A stretch of DNA of 64,000 nt from Rhizophagus irregularis. Taxonomy: Eukaryota; Glomeromycota; Glomeromycetes; Glomerales; Glomeraceae. The position numbers and the translations under genes are program-made. Positions within the stretch are counted from its first letter, which is position 1. Each line of letters begins with the position of its first letter. Where the stretch lies: positions 3,596,001 through 3,660,000 of the forward strand of contig NC_089435.1 in NCBI RefSeq assembly GCF_026210795.1, given 5' to 3'. Of the stretch, positions 43,265 to 55,121 are shown piece after piece. The notes below the pieces were generated by a model that saw only the letters and a list, made by a program, of their open reading frames with translations, did no database searches and had not been told where the DNA came from.

Positions 43265-44250
43265 TTGGCTGGGAATATACCCAAATATTGGATAAATTAT
43301 AATCCGTATTACTAGTCTAAATTATAGTAAACACGTTAGTTGGCGTACCAAAGCTTCAAGCTATAACTTACTAACACTCGATATTTTAAATCGGAATTAT
43401 CCGAATGTTCTTAATATTTGCTTTTTTTGTGACAACACACAAGAATCTAACGAACATCTATGGACTTGTCCTCAAACTAACACCTTGCTCATTCCGTGGA
43501 CGAACAATCCTCCTTCCACCTTACAAGATGCTCCAGATTTACATTGTCTTCTCATCAATATGGTCCCGTCATCTAAAGTAGAACCCTTTAAACAAGCTAA
43601 AATCAACAAAAAGTTATCCAAAACAATTTTACTTAAATTCCTTTATGATTTACATCATGATATTTACGAATCTTTATGGAAGATCCGCGCTGTTAAATGG
43701 AAAGCTTGGAAATAAGACCACCAAAATACGAAAAGATCCTTTTCACGAGAGAAAAAACAAAAACGACACAATGAACAACATACCCCGCCAGCAAAAAATC
43801 CGTGTATACGCTTTTACAATACAATAGGATATACTAATCATTCGATTCTATGGATTTAACTTACAAGTTCAAACTACCTACTTTGGATTAATACTTTTAG
43901 TAGAGATATTCCTTCCGCCCAAATTTCTAGAAATCATAATAGTAATTCCCTTGATGTATTTTATTTCTCTACATAAGCCCTTTGTTCTTTTTATTATTAA
44001 TTTGTTTTTGTAGGATGTCCGTGTTTTTCTTTTTTTCTTTTTTTTTTAAAAAATTTGATTAACTAGCGTAGTCCTACTTTCTCAAATAGTTCCGACCGAA
44101 AGTGAGGTCCTATTTTTAATGGGATGAACGTTAAAGATCTACACATACAGACTGTTTTCTTAAGCACTTGGGTGCTAAATACTTGTATTTGTAATAGACT
44201 TTAATTACTACTATTTTGAAATAAAATAAAAATAAATAAATAAAATAAAT
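43265..44250 (+). mobile_element. LINE remnant: RT C-terminus with zinc knuckle, 3' end
   Basis: The frame from about 43355 reads WRTKASSYNLLTLDILNR, then NICFFCDNTQESNEHLWTC and FLYDLHHDIYESLWKIRA, ending in a stop at 43715. The CFFC...H...C pattern after an LxxLxxRN helix is the zinc-binding region found downstream of LINE reverse transcriptases (zf-RVT type). Palm and fingers are missing. Non-coding sequence follows up to an AATAAAATAAAAATAAATAA tail at 44219-44250, suitable as a LINE 3' tail. It is 5'-truncated and dead, in sense orientation. Confidence 0.7.
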
Positions 44251-44962
44251 GAGTTTGATTTTTATGATCATGAAGAACAATTTGTCGCATTAATTTTTAG
44301 TCAATAAAATAAAGGAAAATGTATGAAAGTTACTTAATTATCATAATAAATTTTGGAATAGCGATAGCGAAAATTTTATCTATATTCATTATATACTATA
44401 GTGAATTCTCTCACAACAACGAATTTTAGTTTTTAGCCCGTGGGATTCACTGAATCCCATCCTAAAATCAGCGGAAATCCATATGCATTCTTTTAAAATT
44501 CTTAATTAACTCCTTCATTAAGAATACTAATGCTATATCTTTCAATTGAATCAGCAACATCAGTTAGATTTAATATCGAAGCGTAGCTATTCTTGATGTT
44601 TAAATTAATGCAATACAACATATTGATAATGTTTTATTAAATAATTGTAAAAAAAATTTGAGTAAAAAGTGTAGCAGAGCTAATACTATTTAAGACACGT
44701 TGATTCCAAATTTAAAAATTAGAGACATCAAGCGTAAAACATATTCTTTGACATTACAGTTCAAACCCTTCCTGTCGAAAATCTCTTCTTCAGATACTTG
44801 TCTCAATCCTCTTTGCGATCTTTGGTGCCAACGGTTTTATCCTCGACAGCATTTGTCATCGCTCGTGTCTTATACTTTCTATTGTAGATGGTTATAACTC
44901 AGTACATTCAGACTGCTAATTTCAAAATTAGATCAATATTTTTAGTACCTACATTTGCAAGA
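44251..44962. other. gene-free stretch
   Basis: AT-rich. CCCGTGGGATTCACTGAATCCCAT near 44440 is a small inverted repeat. On the minus strand SQRGLRQVSEEEIFDRKGLN, near 44830, may be coding debris. Confidence 0.35.
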
Positions 44963-45140
44963 AAGATCCAGCATTGAAGTGCTGGCGAATTTCAGAATAT
45001 CTCCAAGTGGCATCAAAACTAAATTCGAGACTTTCTAGTTTCCGCTCGGCATTTACAAACAATGCATCTGATTTGCGATGATTTGTGATCTGGTTCTCTT
45101 GTAACCATCTAGCGATACTCCATTTAGTACAATAGATATT
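44963..45140 (-). pseudogene. possible exon remnant, helical protein
   Basis: An open minus-strand stretch of about 58 codons reads YCTKWSIARWLQENQITNHR, NAERKLESLEFSFDATWRY and SEIRQHFNAGSFLQM, followed by TGTAGGTAC. It is charged and helical, and looks like real former coding sequence rather than compositional noise. There is no ATG. The composite repeat copy C begins 20 bp upstream of it, so its 5' part may have been displaced. Confidence 0.4.
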
Positions 45141-45160
45141 TATTTATTTGTATAGATCCA

Positions 45161-47350
45161 TTTCTTGATATCTATAAAATAAAACCAAAGGCTAATTAGT
45201 TTAATGAAAACATACTAATTAGCCAAAGGGGGACTTTAATTTCATAGCAATATCACTACAGCATAGCGGACATGCTCATATCACCTTGCCGATCATTTGC
45301 TGATCACTAATTCCGGATTTTAAAAACTTATTGCAAAATCACAAATATTTTTCAAATAATGTGGCAAAAAAATAATGGAATCTAAGTAAAAACACTAAAT
45401 TATTATATGATTTTAATTATATAATTATTAGCACAATTTTTAATAATATTATAAACATATTATTTGTTTATGATAATTCACTAATTATTGCCGATCATCA
45501 GACAAAAATTAAAGTGCGAAGATGAATATGCGAGTGCGAAACTTAAGAATTTGCACAAATATTCTTTATATTATGTAGAATCTATAAAAAAAATAATGCA
45601 GTGATCTGATTCATAATGCAGGTTTTTTATTAGTAACATAATTAGTGAATAATTTCGTAAAATGAATAAATATATGCCAAATAATAATAAAAGCTAAAAA
45701 GTTTCTAATGAAATTTAATACACAATAAATTAAAACTAAATTTAAGTTATTTGTGAAATTTAAGCATATATTATTATGTAAATTTTTTTAGCAACGGTAT
45801 TTATATTATGTGATAATTGAATAAATGATCGGCAAATGATCGACAACAGTATTGTGATAAAATAGGGATGTCCGCTATGCTTATCACTACGGAGTTGGTG
45901 ACAATGATCAGACATGTCAAGATCTAGCATGCCATCAATGCAACTATCCAGGGTTCATGCTTCCCGACATCGGCCGAAAGGGGTCGCAACTAGCGGTGGT
46001 GCACAAACGACAGGATACCAGATATTGGCCGAAAGGGGTCGCAAGTCACGGTGGTGTACAAATAGTAGGACGAAGGTCAACAATCACCACGGAGTCGGTG
46101 ACAATGAGAAGGCATGATAGGATCTAGAGCATGCCATCAATTCCGCAAGCAGCGGTGGTGCACAAACGGCAAGACGAAAGTCAACAATCACCACGGAGTC
46201 GGTGACAATGAGAAGACATGATAGGATCTAGAGCATGCCAACAATCCAGGGTCATTGCTGCCAGACATCGGCCGAAAGGGGTCACAACTAACGGTGGTGC
46301 ACAAACGACAGGATACCAGATATCGGCCGAAAGGGGTCGCTAGTCGCGGTGGTGCACAAACGACAGGATACCAGATATCGACCGAAAGGGGTCGCAAGTC
46401 ATGGTGGTGCACAAACGGTAGGACGAAGGTCAACAATCACCACGGAGTCGCCATCAATGCAGCTATCCAGATTCATGCTGCCAAACATTGGCTGAAAGGG
46501 GTCGCAACTAACGGTTGTGCACAAACAGGCGTAGGATATTGCTGAAAGTCTTGTATACATTTAATAAATATATACCTTGAAGCTATTGTTGAAACGTGAA
46601 TCCGAATGGCCATGAAACAGAATTGAGGAAACGGAGCCCACACATCCAAGATCCGGTCGCCTAAAAAAAAAAAAAAAAAAAAAAGAAAGTCGAAACGTTG
46701 TAAGACGTTTCATTAAAGGAAATATGTTCAAAGAAAATTGTATGATTTTTCATCGAAGAAATCTCACGCGTCCAGACCTGAAGAATAAGCCGCATCTAAA
46801 ATAATAGTTCTTCGTTACGCTCCAGACTAAAAGATAAAAAAATGAAAACGTTAATAATAAAAAACGAAACGTTAATATATGTTCCGTCAAAGAAATATTC
46901 ATACTGAATTTCTCAAAAGAAACAAATAAAAAATGAACTTGCGATTACCGCTGAAAAAAAAATAAAACTTACTCCCCTTTTTACAGAAAATTAGTTTACT
47001 AAATGGAAATGCAGAAACATTTCGTTAAAAAATTTTTGATTTTTTTCTTGCGGGTGCTTTTTAGCTTTTTTTTAAACAGAGTACGTTTCTTAATCCTTTA
47101 TTACACTTATTATCTTCCTCATATCACAAGACTAACGGCGTCCCTACAAAAAGCGAAGAAATGTTTTAGAAACATTTCTTAACCCTAAAATCCTATTTTA
47201 CCTTTAGTCTGCGTGTTTCTACAAAAGATACAAAAGAAAAAAGAAGTAATCAACAGAACTTGCTACGCGCGTTACTAAGCTATTTATTGATCAGTGGCTG
47301 GTGTGTAACCTGATCAGACGTGTCATGTCACTGACGTGTACCGATCTGAT
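45161..47350 (+). repeat. composite dispersed repeat, copy C, with nested MITE
   Basis: Collinear with copy A from TTTCTTGATATCTATAAAAT to CTGATCAGACGTGTCA. It is interrupted at 45260-45882 by a MITE. The satellite array (about 45965-46510) has six recognisable cores at 45970, 46025, 46268, 46324, 46379 and 46487, some diverged (ATTGGCCGAAAGG, ATTGGCTGAAAGG), against fourteen in A. A run of about 22 A lies at 46664-46684. Confidence 0.85.
45260..45882. mobile_element. MITE, 623 bp, exact 8-bp TSD with an empty site in copy A
   Basis: Starts AGCATAGCGGACATGC and ends GGGATGTCCGCTATGCTT, flanked by ATCACTAC at 45252-45259 and 45883-45890. Inner arms GCCGATCATTTGC and GCAAATGATCG also face each other. 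In composite copy A the same place (about 16771-16778) has ATCACTAC once, with matching flanks (GGGGGACTTTA before, GGAGTCGGT after). That is the uninterrupted target. The 8-bp duplication suggests hAT-type transposition. No ORF. Confidence 0.93.
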
Positions 47351-48268
47351 GTAATCATGTAAGAAATTTTTTGGGCGCAGTATTATATTTAAGTGTATAA
47401 TATTGGACAAGTCCTTCATGTTTATTGGGTAATAATTTATTAATTTTAAATTTTAATATGGGGATCGGGTAATTGATGACGTGAATATATTTGAAGTGAT
47501 CTACATAATTGTGACGAAGGGCAGTAAGTTAGAACGAACAATTTATATGAAATCTTCTTTTAGAAATTATTATTATTCTTTAGGATCTTAAAAAGAGAAT
47601 CATTATTTAATTGGTTCTATAATTAAATATAAAATTTAGAATTTTCGTGAGATTAGTGATGAGAATTTATTTTCTTTCTTGAATTTTTCATTTTATTAAT
47701 TAATTATTTTTATAATTAAACTCAGGAATTGTTATAACTTTTATCAAATTTAATAAAGGTTCAACCGGAAGAAGGGATCTTTATAATAATTCACCTGATG
47801 TTTATCAAATTCTTAATATTAGATGCATATTCACGATCAGACAAGATCTCAATTTATATTGTTGTACGTAATTGGTAATTGGCTATAGTTGATTATAGTA
47901 CATTCCCAAAAAGGAAGGAGTAGGTATAAATTTGGTTAGCATCATGCAGCATCTATTGGGTGCATTTTTTTTAAAAAAAAAAATTGATATCGAAAATCAA
48001 TATTGATATCAATATCGATATCAACATCAAAATATCAATATCAATATCAATATCAATATTAATAGAAATTGAGTTTATATTAGTCTTGAATGAGATATTG
48101 ACGATGATCGGATTGGCTGAAGTTAATGACTAATCCAAAGTTAAAAAATGAGCCTATGGATAGGCTGCTGCGGCAAATTCGATATGTGGTTTTTTTTTAT
48201 TATTAATTATTAATTATTCTTTTTTTTATTATCAACATTTTTCTTTTATTTTACTAACTTCTTTTTTT
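47351..48268. other. gene-free stretch with an ATATCA microsatellite
   Basis: 47985-48062 repeats ATATCAATATCA-type words. No gene. Confidence 0.45.
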
Positions 48269-48479
48269 ACCCTGTAAAAAATCTGATCCGTGTTTTATCT
48301 TTCCATGCTTTTTCCGTGAATGTATCATTTTCATGGAATTAATAACCTCAAATCATGGAAATTTTCATCTCGCTAACACGGATATCCGTGAATGTATCAT
48401 TTTCACGGAATTTTTACGGAAGACACGGAGAAATAATGGAAATATTCGGATAAAAATTTTTTATAGGGTTATTATACTT
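48269..48479. mobile_element. MITE-like inverted repeat, ACCCTGTAAAAAAT ends
   Basis: ACCCTGTAAAAAATCTGATCCG at 48269 faces CGGATAAAAATTTTTTATAGGGT ending at 48479. Internal CCGTGAATGTATCATTTTCA occurs twice (48314, 48390). It is flanked by a near-direct repeat (CTGCTGCGGCAAATTCGATATG at 48164, CTGCTGCGGTAAATTTGATATG at 48555). Confidence 0.6.
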
Positions 48480-49118
48480 ATTTTTTATTACAGTATTAAA
48501 TTTATTTTATTTTATTTAATAAATTTATTTTTTTATAGTTTAGATTCGGATCAGCTGCTGCGGTAAATTTGATATGATTATTAATTAGTAATTAATAATT
48601 TTTTTTATTAAATTTTATTTATAATTTAGGTTTGGCCTCTTTTGATAAGATTATAATCAAAAAGGATTTGGTACCATACTATAATTTATGCCAAATTTAT
48701 TAGTTTTAACAAACCATTGCTAAAATTTAGAATTTAATTTGGGATTTCGGCAAAGAGTTTCGGCATTTGCTATAGCCGAAACATTTCGACACTCAACTCT
48801 ATTGTCAACTATTTTACTGATTCATAAATTGAGAGGACTCTCACATAATTAAACAATGGTAAATTTGAAGTAGGCGTTAAAATGAAAAAATTTATCATTA
48901 AGTAAGAACTCTTTGATTCATTTGGGAGACAGGCAATTAATACCCTAAATTCATTTAAACAGTCAACTGGAAGTTGTCACATTATTTAACTAAAAAAAAC
49001 GGTTTAATCTATCACGTGATCTAATTTTCAGTTATGAAAGTGACTACACCACAATCACCACATGATCTAAATTCGTACCGATCAACAAAAATTTTGTTTA
49101 AACTAAAAAAGCAATGTT
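48480..49118. other. upstream region of F-box gene 3
   Basis: AT-rich, no gene. Confidence 0.4.
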
Positions 49119-49141
49119 TTATCCGAAAAACTCCGAATGTT
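49119..49141 (+). promoter_or_regulatory. shared upstream motif of the F-box genes (copy 3)
   Basis: TATCCGAAAAACTCCGAATG, about 120 bases before the ATG at 49258, matches the blocks at 10841 and 13921. TTATTACACAATAAATA follows, like TTATTACACAAC in gene 1. Confidence 0.45.
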
Positions 49142-49257
49142 TATTACACAATAAATAGGTTAGCTGGTCGGGTGATTGTTCAAATAATTTTATATTCAAA
49201 GTTCATTAAATATCAAAAAGAATTTTTTTTTTTTTTTTGAAATAATAAGTCAATAAA

Positions 49258-50748
49258 ATGGCACGTAAACTTCCAACTGATTGTTTAAATGAGATTTTTG
49301 AATATTTAGAGGATGATAAATTCACTTTACATTCATGTTTGTTGGTTAATCATCTTTGGTGTGAAATTTCCGTTAGAATTTTGTGGAGGAATATTTTGAA
49401 TTTCAAATTTCATTCGAAACGTTCATTCAAAGTGGAATTTTCAATTCTTAGTACTTTAATTGCTTGTCTTCCCGATGAGTCAAAAAAGCATTTATATGAT
49501 AATAAAGTTTTCATTTCAACCCCTACTTCAAAACCATTGTTATTTAATTATGTATCATTTTGTAAAGCTCTTTCAATCTTTGGGATTAATAGGATGATTG
49601 ATAATTCATTAAGTTCAAAAGATAAAAGTTGTTTAGTTGCGAATGAAATTATCAAAATGTTTGCAAACCAAATTTCTTCTTTGAAAAAATTGACTTATCA
49701 TAATTATTGTTTTGATAGCTATAATAATAACTATTGCATTTCTAACATTACTTTCCCTCATTTTTCTGGAGCGAGAGATCTTTTGGAATTATGCTGTAAT
49801 TCAAATCTTTCTTCTGACTTTTTTTATCAACTTTCTCAAATATGTCGTAATTTACAATCAATTTCCATAGATTTTAATGATAATAGTGTTTCAAATGAAT
49901 TAAAAGAGTTAATTTCTTTGCAGAATAATTTAAAACATTTAACTTTATCAGCTTTTGATGGAAGTTGGGCAGATATTATACCTGCTGTATCAAAACATTC
50001 TCGTACAATAACAAAATTGAACTTTTATGGTAGTAATAGTAATTCAACATTCTCATTTATCAGTTTATTCTCAAATTTACAAGAATTGATAATTTCATTC
50101 TTTGATGCAGTAGATTTTGAAAATTTTAAAAAGTTACAATATGTTAATTTTCCTAAATTACAAATTTTAAAAATTCCTTATGAACGTCCAAAACTTGAGT
50201 ATATAATAAAATTTTTAGAAATTAATGGAAAAACTCTTAAAAAGCTTTATATAGGTGAAAGTGACAAATATTTAGGTTTATCTATTGCTAAATTTTGTCC
50301 AAACCTTAAAAGTCTTTTCATAATACTTAAAAATGATGAGTTAGATATATTAAAAACTGTACTTATCAATTGTCAATACTTAGAAAGTATTAAAATTTGG
50401 TATGGTAAAGATTATTTTATTGATTATTTACCTGAAAAGGAAATATTCGAAACTATTGCAAAATATTCACCAAATAATTTTTGTGAATTAAAAATATTTA
50501 ATTATGCAAATTCAGTTATATCTTCAGATGATTTAGAATCATTTTTTATAAGATGGGAAAAAAGAATACCAAAAAAATTGCTTTCATTAATAATTATTGT
50601 GAATGAAGGAGATAATTACTATGATAATATTAGTTCAAAAATTTTAGAAGTAATAGAAAAATATGAAGACTTGGGTACTGTTAAATTTTTGACTAAAAGT
50701 AATGATAAAGAAATAAAAGAAGAGGAGGAAGACTATTATTATTATTAA
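49258..50748 (+). CDS. F-box protein 3 with divergent LRR-like body
   Basis: A 496-residue single-exon ORF paralogous to the two genes at 11-15.5 kb over its full length. The F-box is at residues 3-45 (LPTDCLNEIFEYLEDDK, then LHSCLLVNHLWCEISVRILW). The LRR-like body follows (CRNLQSISIDF, NLQELIISFF, CPNLKSLFIILKNDELDIL). An acidic tail ends in DYYYY. It has its own indels, for example a gap near residue 105-115 and insertions around 160-170 and 390. It should act as a substrate adaptor of an SCF ubiquitin ligase through SKP1. It lies 34 kb from its relatives in the same orientation. It is intact, with a run of T and AATAATAAG as leader. Confidence 0.9.
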   Translation: MARKLPTDCLNEIFEYLEDDKFTLHSCLLVNHLWCEISVRILWRNILNFKFHSKRSFKVEFSILSTLIACLPDESKKHLYDNKVFISTPTSKPLLFNYVSFCKALSIFGINRMIDNSLSSKDKSCLVANEIIKMFANQISSLKKLTYHNYCFDSYNNNYCISNITFPHFSGARDLLELCCNSNLSSDFFYQLSQICRNLQSISIDFNDNSVSNELKELISLQNNLKHLTLSAFDGSWADIIPAVSKHSRTITKLNFYGSNSNSTFSFISLFSNLQELIISFFDAVDFENFKKLQYVNFPKLQILKIPYERPKLEYIIKFLEINGKTLKKLYIGESDKYLGLSIAKFCPNLKSLFIILKNDELDILKTVLINCQYLESIKIWYGKDYFIDYLPEKEIFETIAKYSPNNFCELKIFNYANSVISSDDLESFFIRWEKRIPKKLLSLIIIVNEGDNYYDNISSKILEVIEKYEDLGTVKFLTKSNDKEIKEEEEDYYYY

Positions 50749-51537
50749 CTTTTTATGAATTTTTGTTGATATTTGTATTTTTTATTATTTTATAAGATTT
50801 TTTATTTCAAAATTATTTATTGAAATGAAATGTTTAGATTAATGTAGATGTGTTTTATCTTTTTTTAATATAAAATGGTACATAAAATTTTTATAATTCT
50901 TACAGTATAAAAAATGGATAGGGGCAGTACGAAAAGTAATTCAAGGGAAGAAGAAAGCAGCCAAAGGTCACGTACAATAGAGCAGATTGATATTAAAAAT
51001 ATGGAATAGAAGTGATTTATGGATTTATGATTATGGAATAATTAAAATAGGTATAAAAATTAAATAATAGAACAATAAATTTAGTATAGTTATTGGCTAG
51101 GTTAAATTTGTAATAAGTGTAAATGACAGCAGGAATTTTTCTGTTCATGTTAAATAAAGTACAAAAAAAAAAATCTGTTTCACTGAATGATTCTCCTGCC
51201 AATAAACAAAAAATTATGACACGTGTCATAACATTCAATCCAATTTTACATGTATATGCTATTATGCTTCAATGCATAAACTAAATCTTTATTAATAACT
51301 AATATTAAATGCGAACATGTTACGTTTAAATATTTATCATGAAACATTCGCAACTCTGTAAAGATTTTGTTATTTCATTAATACACTTAATATGTTAGTA
51401 CACTAAATGCATCATCTATTTTAGATTTTTGCATCATTTCATGACAAAACTTTAACTTTTTTACGCCTAACCGTAAACTGACCTTCATTAATAATATCTA
51501 TATCACGCGAGATACCAATTATAATCCATCTCTCTAT
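50749..51537. other. gene-free stretch
   Basis: Downstream region of F-box gene 3. Nothing supported. Confidence 0.4.
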
Positions 51538-51785
51538 ATGATAGTAAGGTCAATTATTTTGTCTATCTCTTGCCATATAACTTCACCAGTGTCCTCTTCT
51601 TGCCCTTTATTTACAATTTACATCTTGATATTTTTAATGCCATATGGAAATCTCGCGGCAAAAAAATTCAAAGAATGGAAAGAAACACATAGATCCCAAA
51701 GTTCCTTTTGCTATTATAAACGCCTCCGTAAATTCTCCATAAATCAAAATGCTTTAACCTTCATCACGGGATTATATATATAATG
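51538..51785 (+). mobile_element. LINE RT C-terminal fragment
   Basis: One plus frame near 51605-51693 reads IYNLHLDIFNAIWKSRGKKI, which aligns with FLYDLHHDIYESLWKIRA in the LINE remnant at 43.7 kb; it ends at a TAG. The other frame of the same DNA is also open but carries no such match. A short dead fragment of the same or a related LINE family. Confidence 0.5.
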
Positions 51786-52150
51786 GCGAAAAATTTGGTC
51801 GTAGGTTTGCCGGTCTTTGGGAAAATATCAATGATCGCCTGAAATTTTGTAACGCAGCTGGATTGGCAAAGGCCGATAAACAGAAAATTTTGGCCTCTGT
51901 CTACTTTTTCTAAGGCCAGCATAGCTAAAAGACCGAAAAAATGCAGTTTTTAGTCAAATAGGCCTATAAAGTCCTATTTATTTCAAAATTGCTTATTGGA
52001 TTAGTACAAAATCTTGCCACTTTTCGGTCTTTAACCAAGTCTGCTGCGCCACAAAATTTTGAGTGCGCAGTCTTGTTACTTTTCCGAAAAATTTCCAAAG
52101 ACCGGTCAGGACTGGGTAAGACCGAAAAGACCGTTGAGCATCCTTAATAT
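51786..52150. repeat. inverted-repeat region, GGTCTTT motifs
   Basis: CCGGTCTTTGGGAAAA (51811) and AAAAGACCGAAAAA (51930) face TTTTCGGTCTTTAA (52022) and TTTCCAAAGACCGG (52094). Likely a decayed MITE. Confidence 0.45.
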
Positions 52151-54020
52151 CACTGTAAATAGTGTCATACATATTATATGATTTTATTATTAGATCTAGA
52201 AACTCTCTTACACAAAATATAGAAATCATTTGTTTTTTCTTAAAGTATTAAATTAACTTAATCGCTGTCACAATATTTAATATCTTGAATATACTGTTTT
52301 TAAATAATTCATATAACAATCTGTTTTATCACAGTTGTATTAAAATAAGTAATTGAAGCCAAAAATTTAATGGTTTGGATTGTTTTCAATCAAAAAGGAA
52401 TGAAAATTTATGATTAATTCCTAAAGACTAAGTTCGCTGTCAGCATACGTTGCGATTTTGTATTTAAAAGGGGAAGAAAAAGAATAAGTAAAAGAGATGT
52501 CAAAATCAAGATAAGAAATACATGACCATCGTGGATAAAATTTGAATTAGTCCATTGTATCCATGCGGTATTGTCTGATGCAACTGCTCGGAAGTTCAAA
52601 AATGGCTTTGAGTACCGAGTTGAGCATCTTTAAGTGTGATATGTATGATACTATTTGTAGTGATATATATAAGCAATAATAGCTTAATAATTAAATATGA
52701 ATAATATTAAAATATATTTTTTTACATTAAGTTGCTCTCAAATTCATAAGTGTTCTTTTCGTTAGATAAAAAGCGATTATTTCAGTAGAGAAATTAACTA
52801 AATCGAGATATAAAATAGAGAAAATTTAGAATTTTTTAAATTTTACAATTTGGGATGTTTAATGAAAAAAATCAAAAATTATGTCCTCTTACTCCCCTAA
52901 CAAAATTTACCGCATAAAGACAAGGTACAAATTCTATGATTGGAATGGTTTGAGGACGCATAGATCAAGGAATTAATAACTGTCGTAAAGGAAATATTTT
53001 CATTTTAAAAGACTGTACTATTCTTTTTTATATTATTTAAAAAATATAATAAAAAATAACAAAATTATTCGTTCATTATAACGTTTGTTCATTTCTTGTC
53101 TTCCAAGGTGAAAATATTTCCCCTTTAAGTTTATTACAAAAATTTCATCTCAAAAAAAAAACTATAAACAACAAAAATAATTTGGAAAAAATTCATTATT
53201 TTCCATTATTTCTTTTCTCTAAATAATAACCATGGCAAAAAATGATATCAGCATTTGCGGCTTCATCACCTTTACCAATAAATTAACTTAAATAATACTA
53301 ATGCTTTTTTTCATATCTGGAAAACATTTCATTTCAAAGAGGATATTTAGGAATAGAAATAACAATAATATTTGGTAAACTTCATATAAGATTTCTATAC
53401 GCGATTACTACTAAAAATATCACATTATATGGGGATCAATACATGACTGATAATATAATGCATTATTATTTATCGTTACACATAATTAAACCTTTATTAA
53501 CAAGGACTAAAATTTCTTTATTTTCTTTATTTTCCTTTATTTTCCTTTTTTAGTTTAACCAATTACACATGCAAGACAAAATAAAATTTTTTGTTTTAAA
53601 AAATTCGATTTTTTATTTTCTTTATTTTCCTTTTTAAAAGATAAAAAATACTATTAAACAAGCTTCAACCAATCACCCTTCTAAAGAACAAAGCTCGAAT
53701 AAATTAATTGTTAAATTACGTCTTTATATTAAAGATGAAAGAAAGAAATGTTTGAAAGTTTTTTTCTAATTATTAAAGATAAACTACAAAGAATACCAAA
53801 TTTATTGTTTGTAAAAATTAATTTCGTTTTGTTGATCGTTCAAGGGAACACAGGCCCCATTTAATAATATTGAAAAAAAATCAATATATAAATGGCTTTC
53901 CCACTTGTTCCAATTCAACTAATTCAGAAATCAAATAAAAATTTTTCAAAGAATAATTCTTTTAAATAAGAAATTAAAAATATCTAAACACAAACACAAA
54001 AAGATCTAAACGCTATAAAA
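52151..54020. other. gene-free stretch
   Basis: AT-rich. TTGAGCATCTTTAAGTGTGAT at 52620 echoes TTGAGCATCCTTAATATCACT at 52133. The 3' end is the promoter region of the small secreted-protein gene; TATATAAAT at 53885 is TATA-like. Confidence 0.4.
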
Positions 54021-54302
54021 ATGAATTTGCGTCAAATCTTCTTTGCTCTCTTGATTGTACTTATGGCTACTATCGTAACAGCCTCTCCTTTGAATTTAGA
54101 TCAATTAATTAAGAGGTAAATACAAATACAATATTAATACTTTTTAAAAATCAACGAAAGAAATCTATTAATTTATTAATTTAATCATTAAAGAAAAAAT
54201 GCTCAAAAAGACGAAAGTCCATCGAAAGAAAAAGACGGCAAAGTCAAGGCTATGTTTACATCTCCTGGACATGGCTCGTTTCCTGATGGGGACGGACCGT
54301 AG
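54021..54302 (+). CDS. small secreted peptide precursor with dibasic site
   Basis: Two exons, 54021-54115 and 54194-54302, separated by a 78-bp GT/AG intron, encode 67 residues. Residues 1-22 (MNLRQIFFALLIVLMATI, then VTASP) form a typical signal peptide with an n-region, a hydrophobic core and A-S-P at the cleavage border. LDQLIKRKN follows, with a KR dibasic site at 31-32 suitable for a Kex2-type protease. The remaining 35 residues are hydrophilic (DESPSKEKDGKVKAMFTS, then PGHGSFPDGDGP), with no cysteine. Frame and splice phase fit exactly, and the stop follows directly. This is the profile of a secreted signalling or effector peptide, or of a pheromone-like precursor; which one cannot be told from sequence. 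No paralogue is seen in the window. Confidence 0.7.
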
Positions 54303-54889
54303 TTTATTCATCATCATGTTTTGTATATTAGAAACTTTTTATCAAGCATTATTCATTCTCACTTATTTAGCATTATTCAAAGCATGATAATTTATCGCAT
54401 TATTATAGATTATAGAATATTTTATATAAAAAAAAAAAATTTACATATATTGTTACTAGTCATAAAGTCCTAAATTATTAAATTATTAACCTCATCCTCC
54501 TTCAATTTCAATTTTTTTTCATTTCATTTCTTTTTTCTTTTAGAAATCATAAGTTTTTGAAAAACTTCGATATTGTTTTCTTTATAACTTGTACCAATTT
54601 CTTTTTTAAAAGAATTAAATAGAAATGTGCTTTACAAACTTTTATATTCACAAATAAGTGATCTTTTACCTTTCACAACTGGATAAGGATTTCATCATTT
54701 CGAAATTAAGTAATACCAAATTTAGTATGTAGTTTTGTGTAAATTTTAAATAATTGGACTAATATCTGTTCAGATTAACTCGGAATTACATCGCTAGTAT
54801 CTGTTATATGATTACTTTATACCATGATTAAATATGTTGTGTACGGACACAAAAAAAATTAATCACGTGATTATTAATAATGACATCAA
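54303..54889. other. gene-free stretch
   Basis: AT-rich downstream region, nothing supported. Confidence 0.4.
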
Positions 54890-55062
54890 TAACAACTCGA
54901 CTTTTAATTTTTTTTCGAAAATTTTATATGCAAAATTATTTTCAATTTTTAAAAAGTTCTACCCGGCATAGTAATAATATAAAAAAATTTTTTTTAAGAC
55001 CTAACAAAAACTGACCCGGCCGGACTATGAAAACCATTTTTACCACTTTGTGTCGCCTAATT
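54890..55062. mobile_element. GGCCGGG-type MITE, copy c (left-truncated)
   Basis: The interior and right end match copy a at 28501-28724 (ACCCGGCATAGTAATAATA, CTGACCCGGCCGGACTATG, ACCACTTTGTGTCGCCTAAT). The left terminal repeat is missing or unrecognisable. It sits just upstream of the RBM25-like pseudogene. Confidence 0.7.
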
Positions 55063-55121
55063 ACCGTTCTGATTTCTTCATTTATATTTATATTTAAATA
55101 TTACTTACTGTTATTTCATAG

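Noticed and set aside
49034-49240. 68-codon ORF upstream of F-box gene 3
   Set aside because: It overlaps the shared upstream motif and ends in a T-run; it is leader or promoter sequence.
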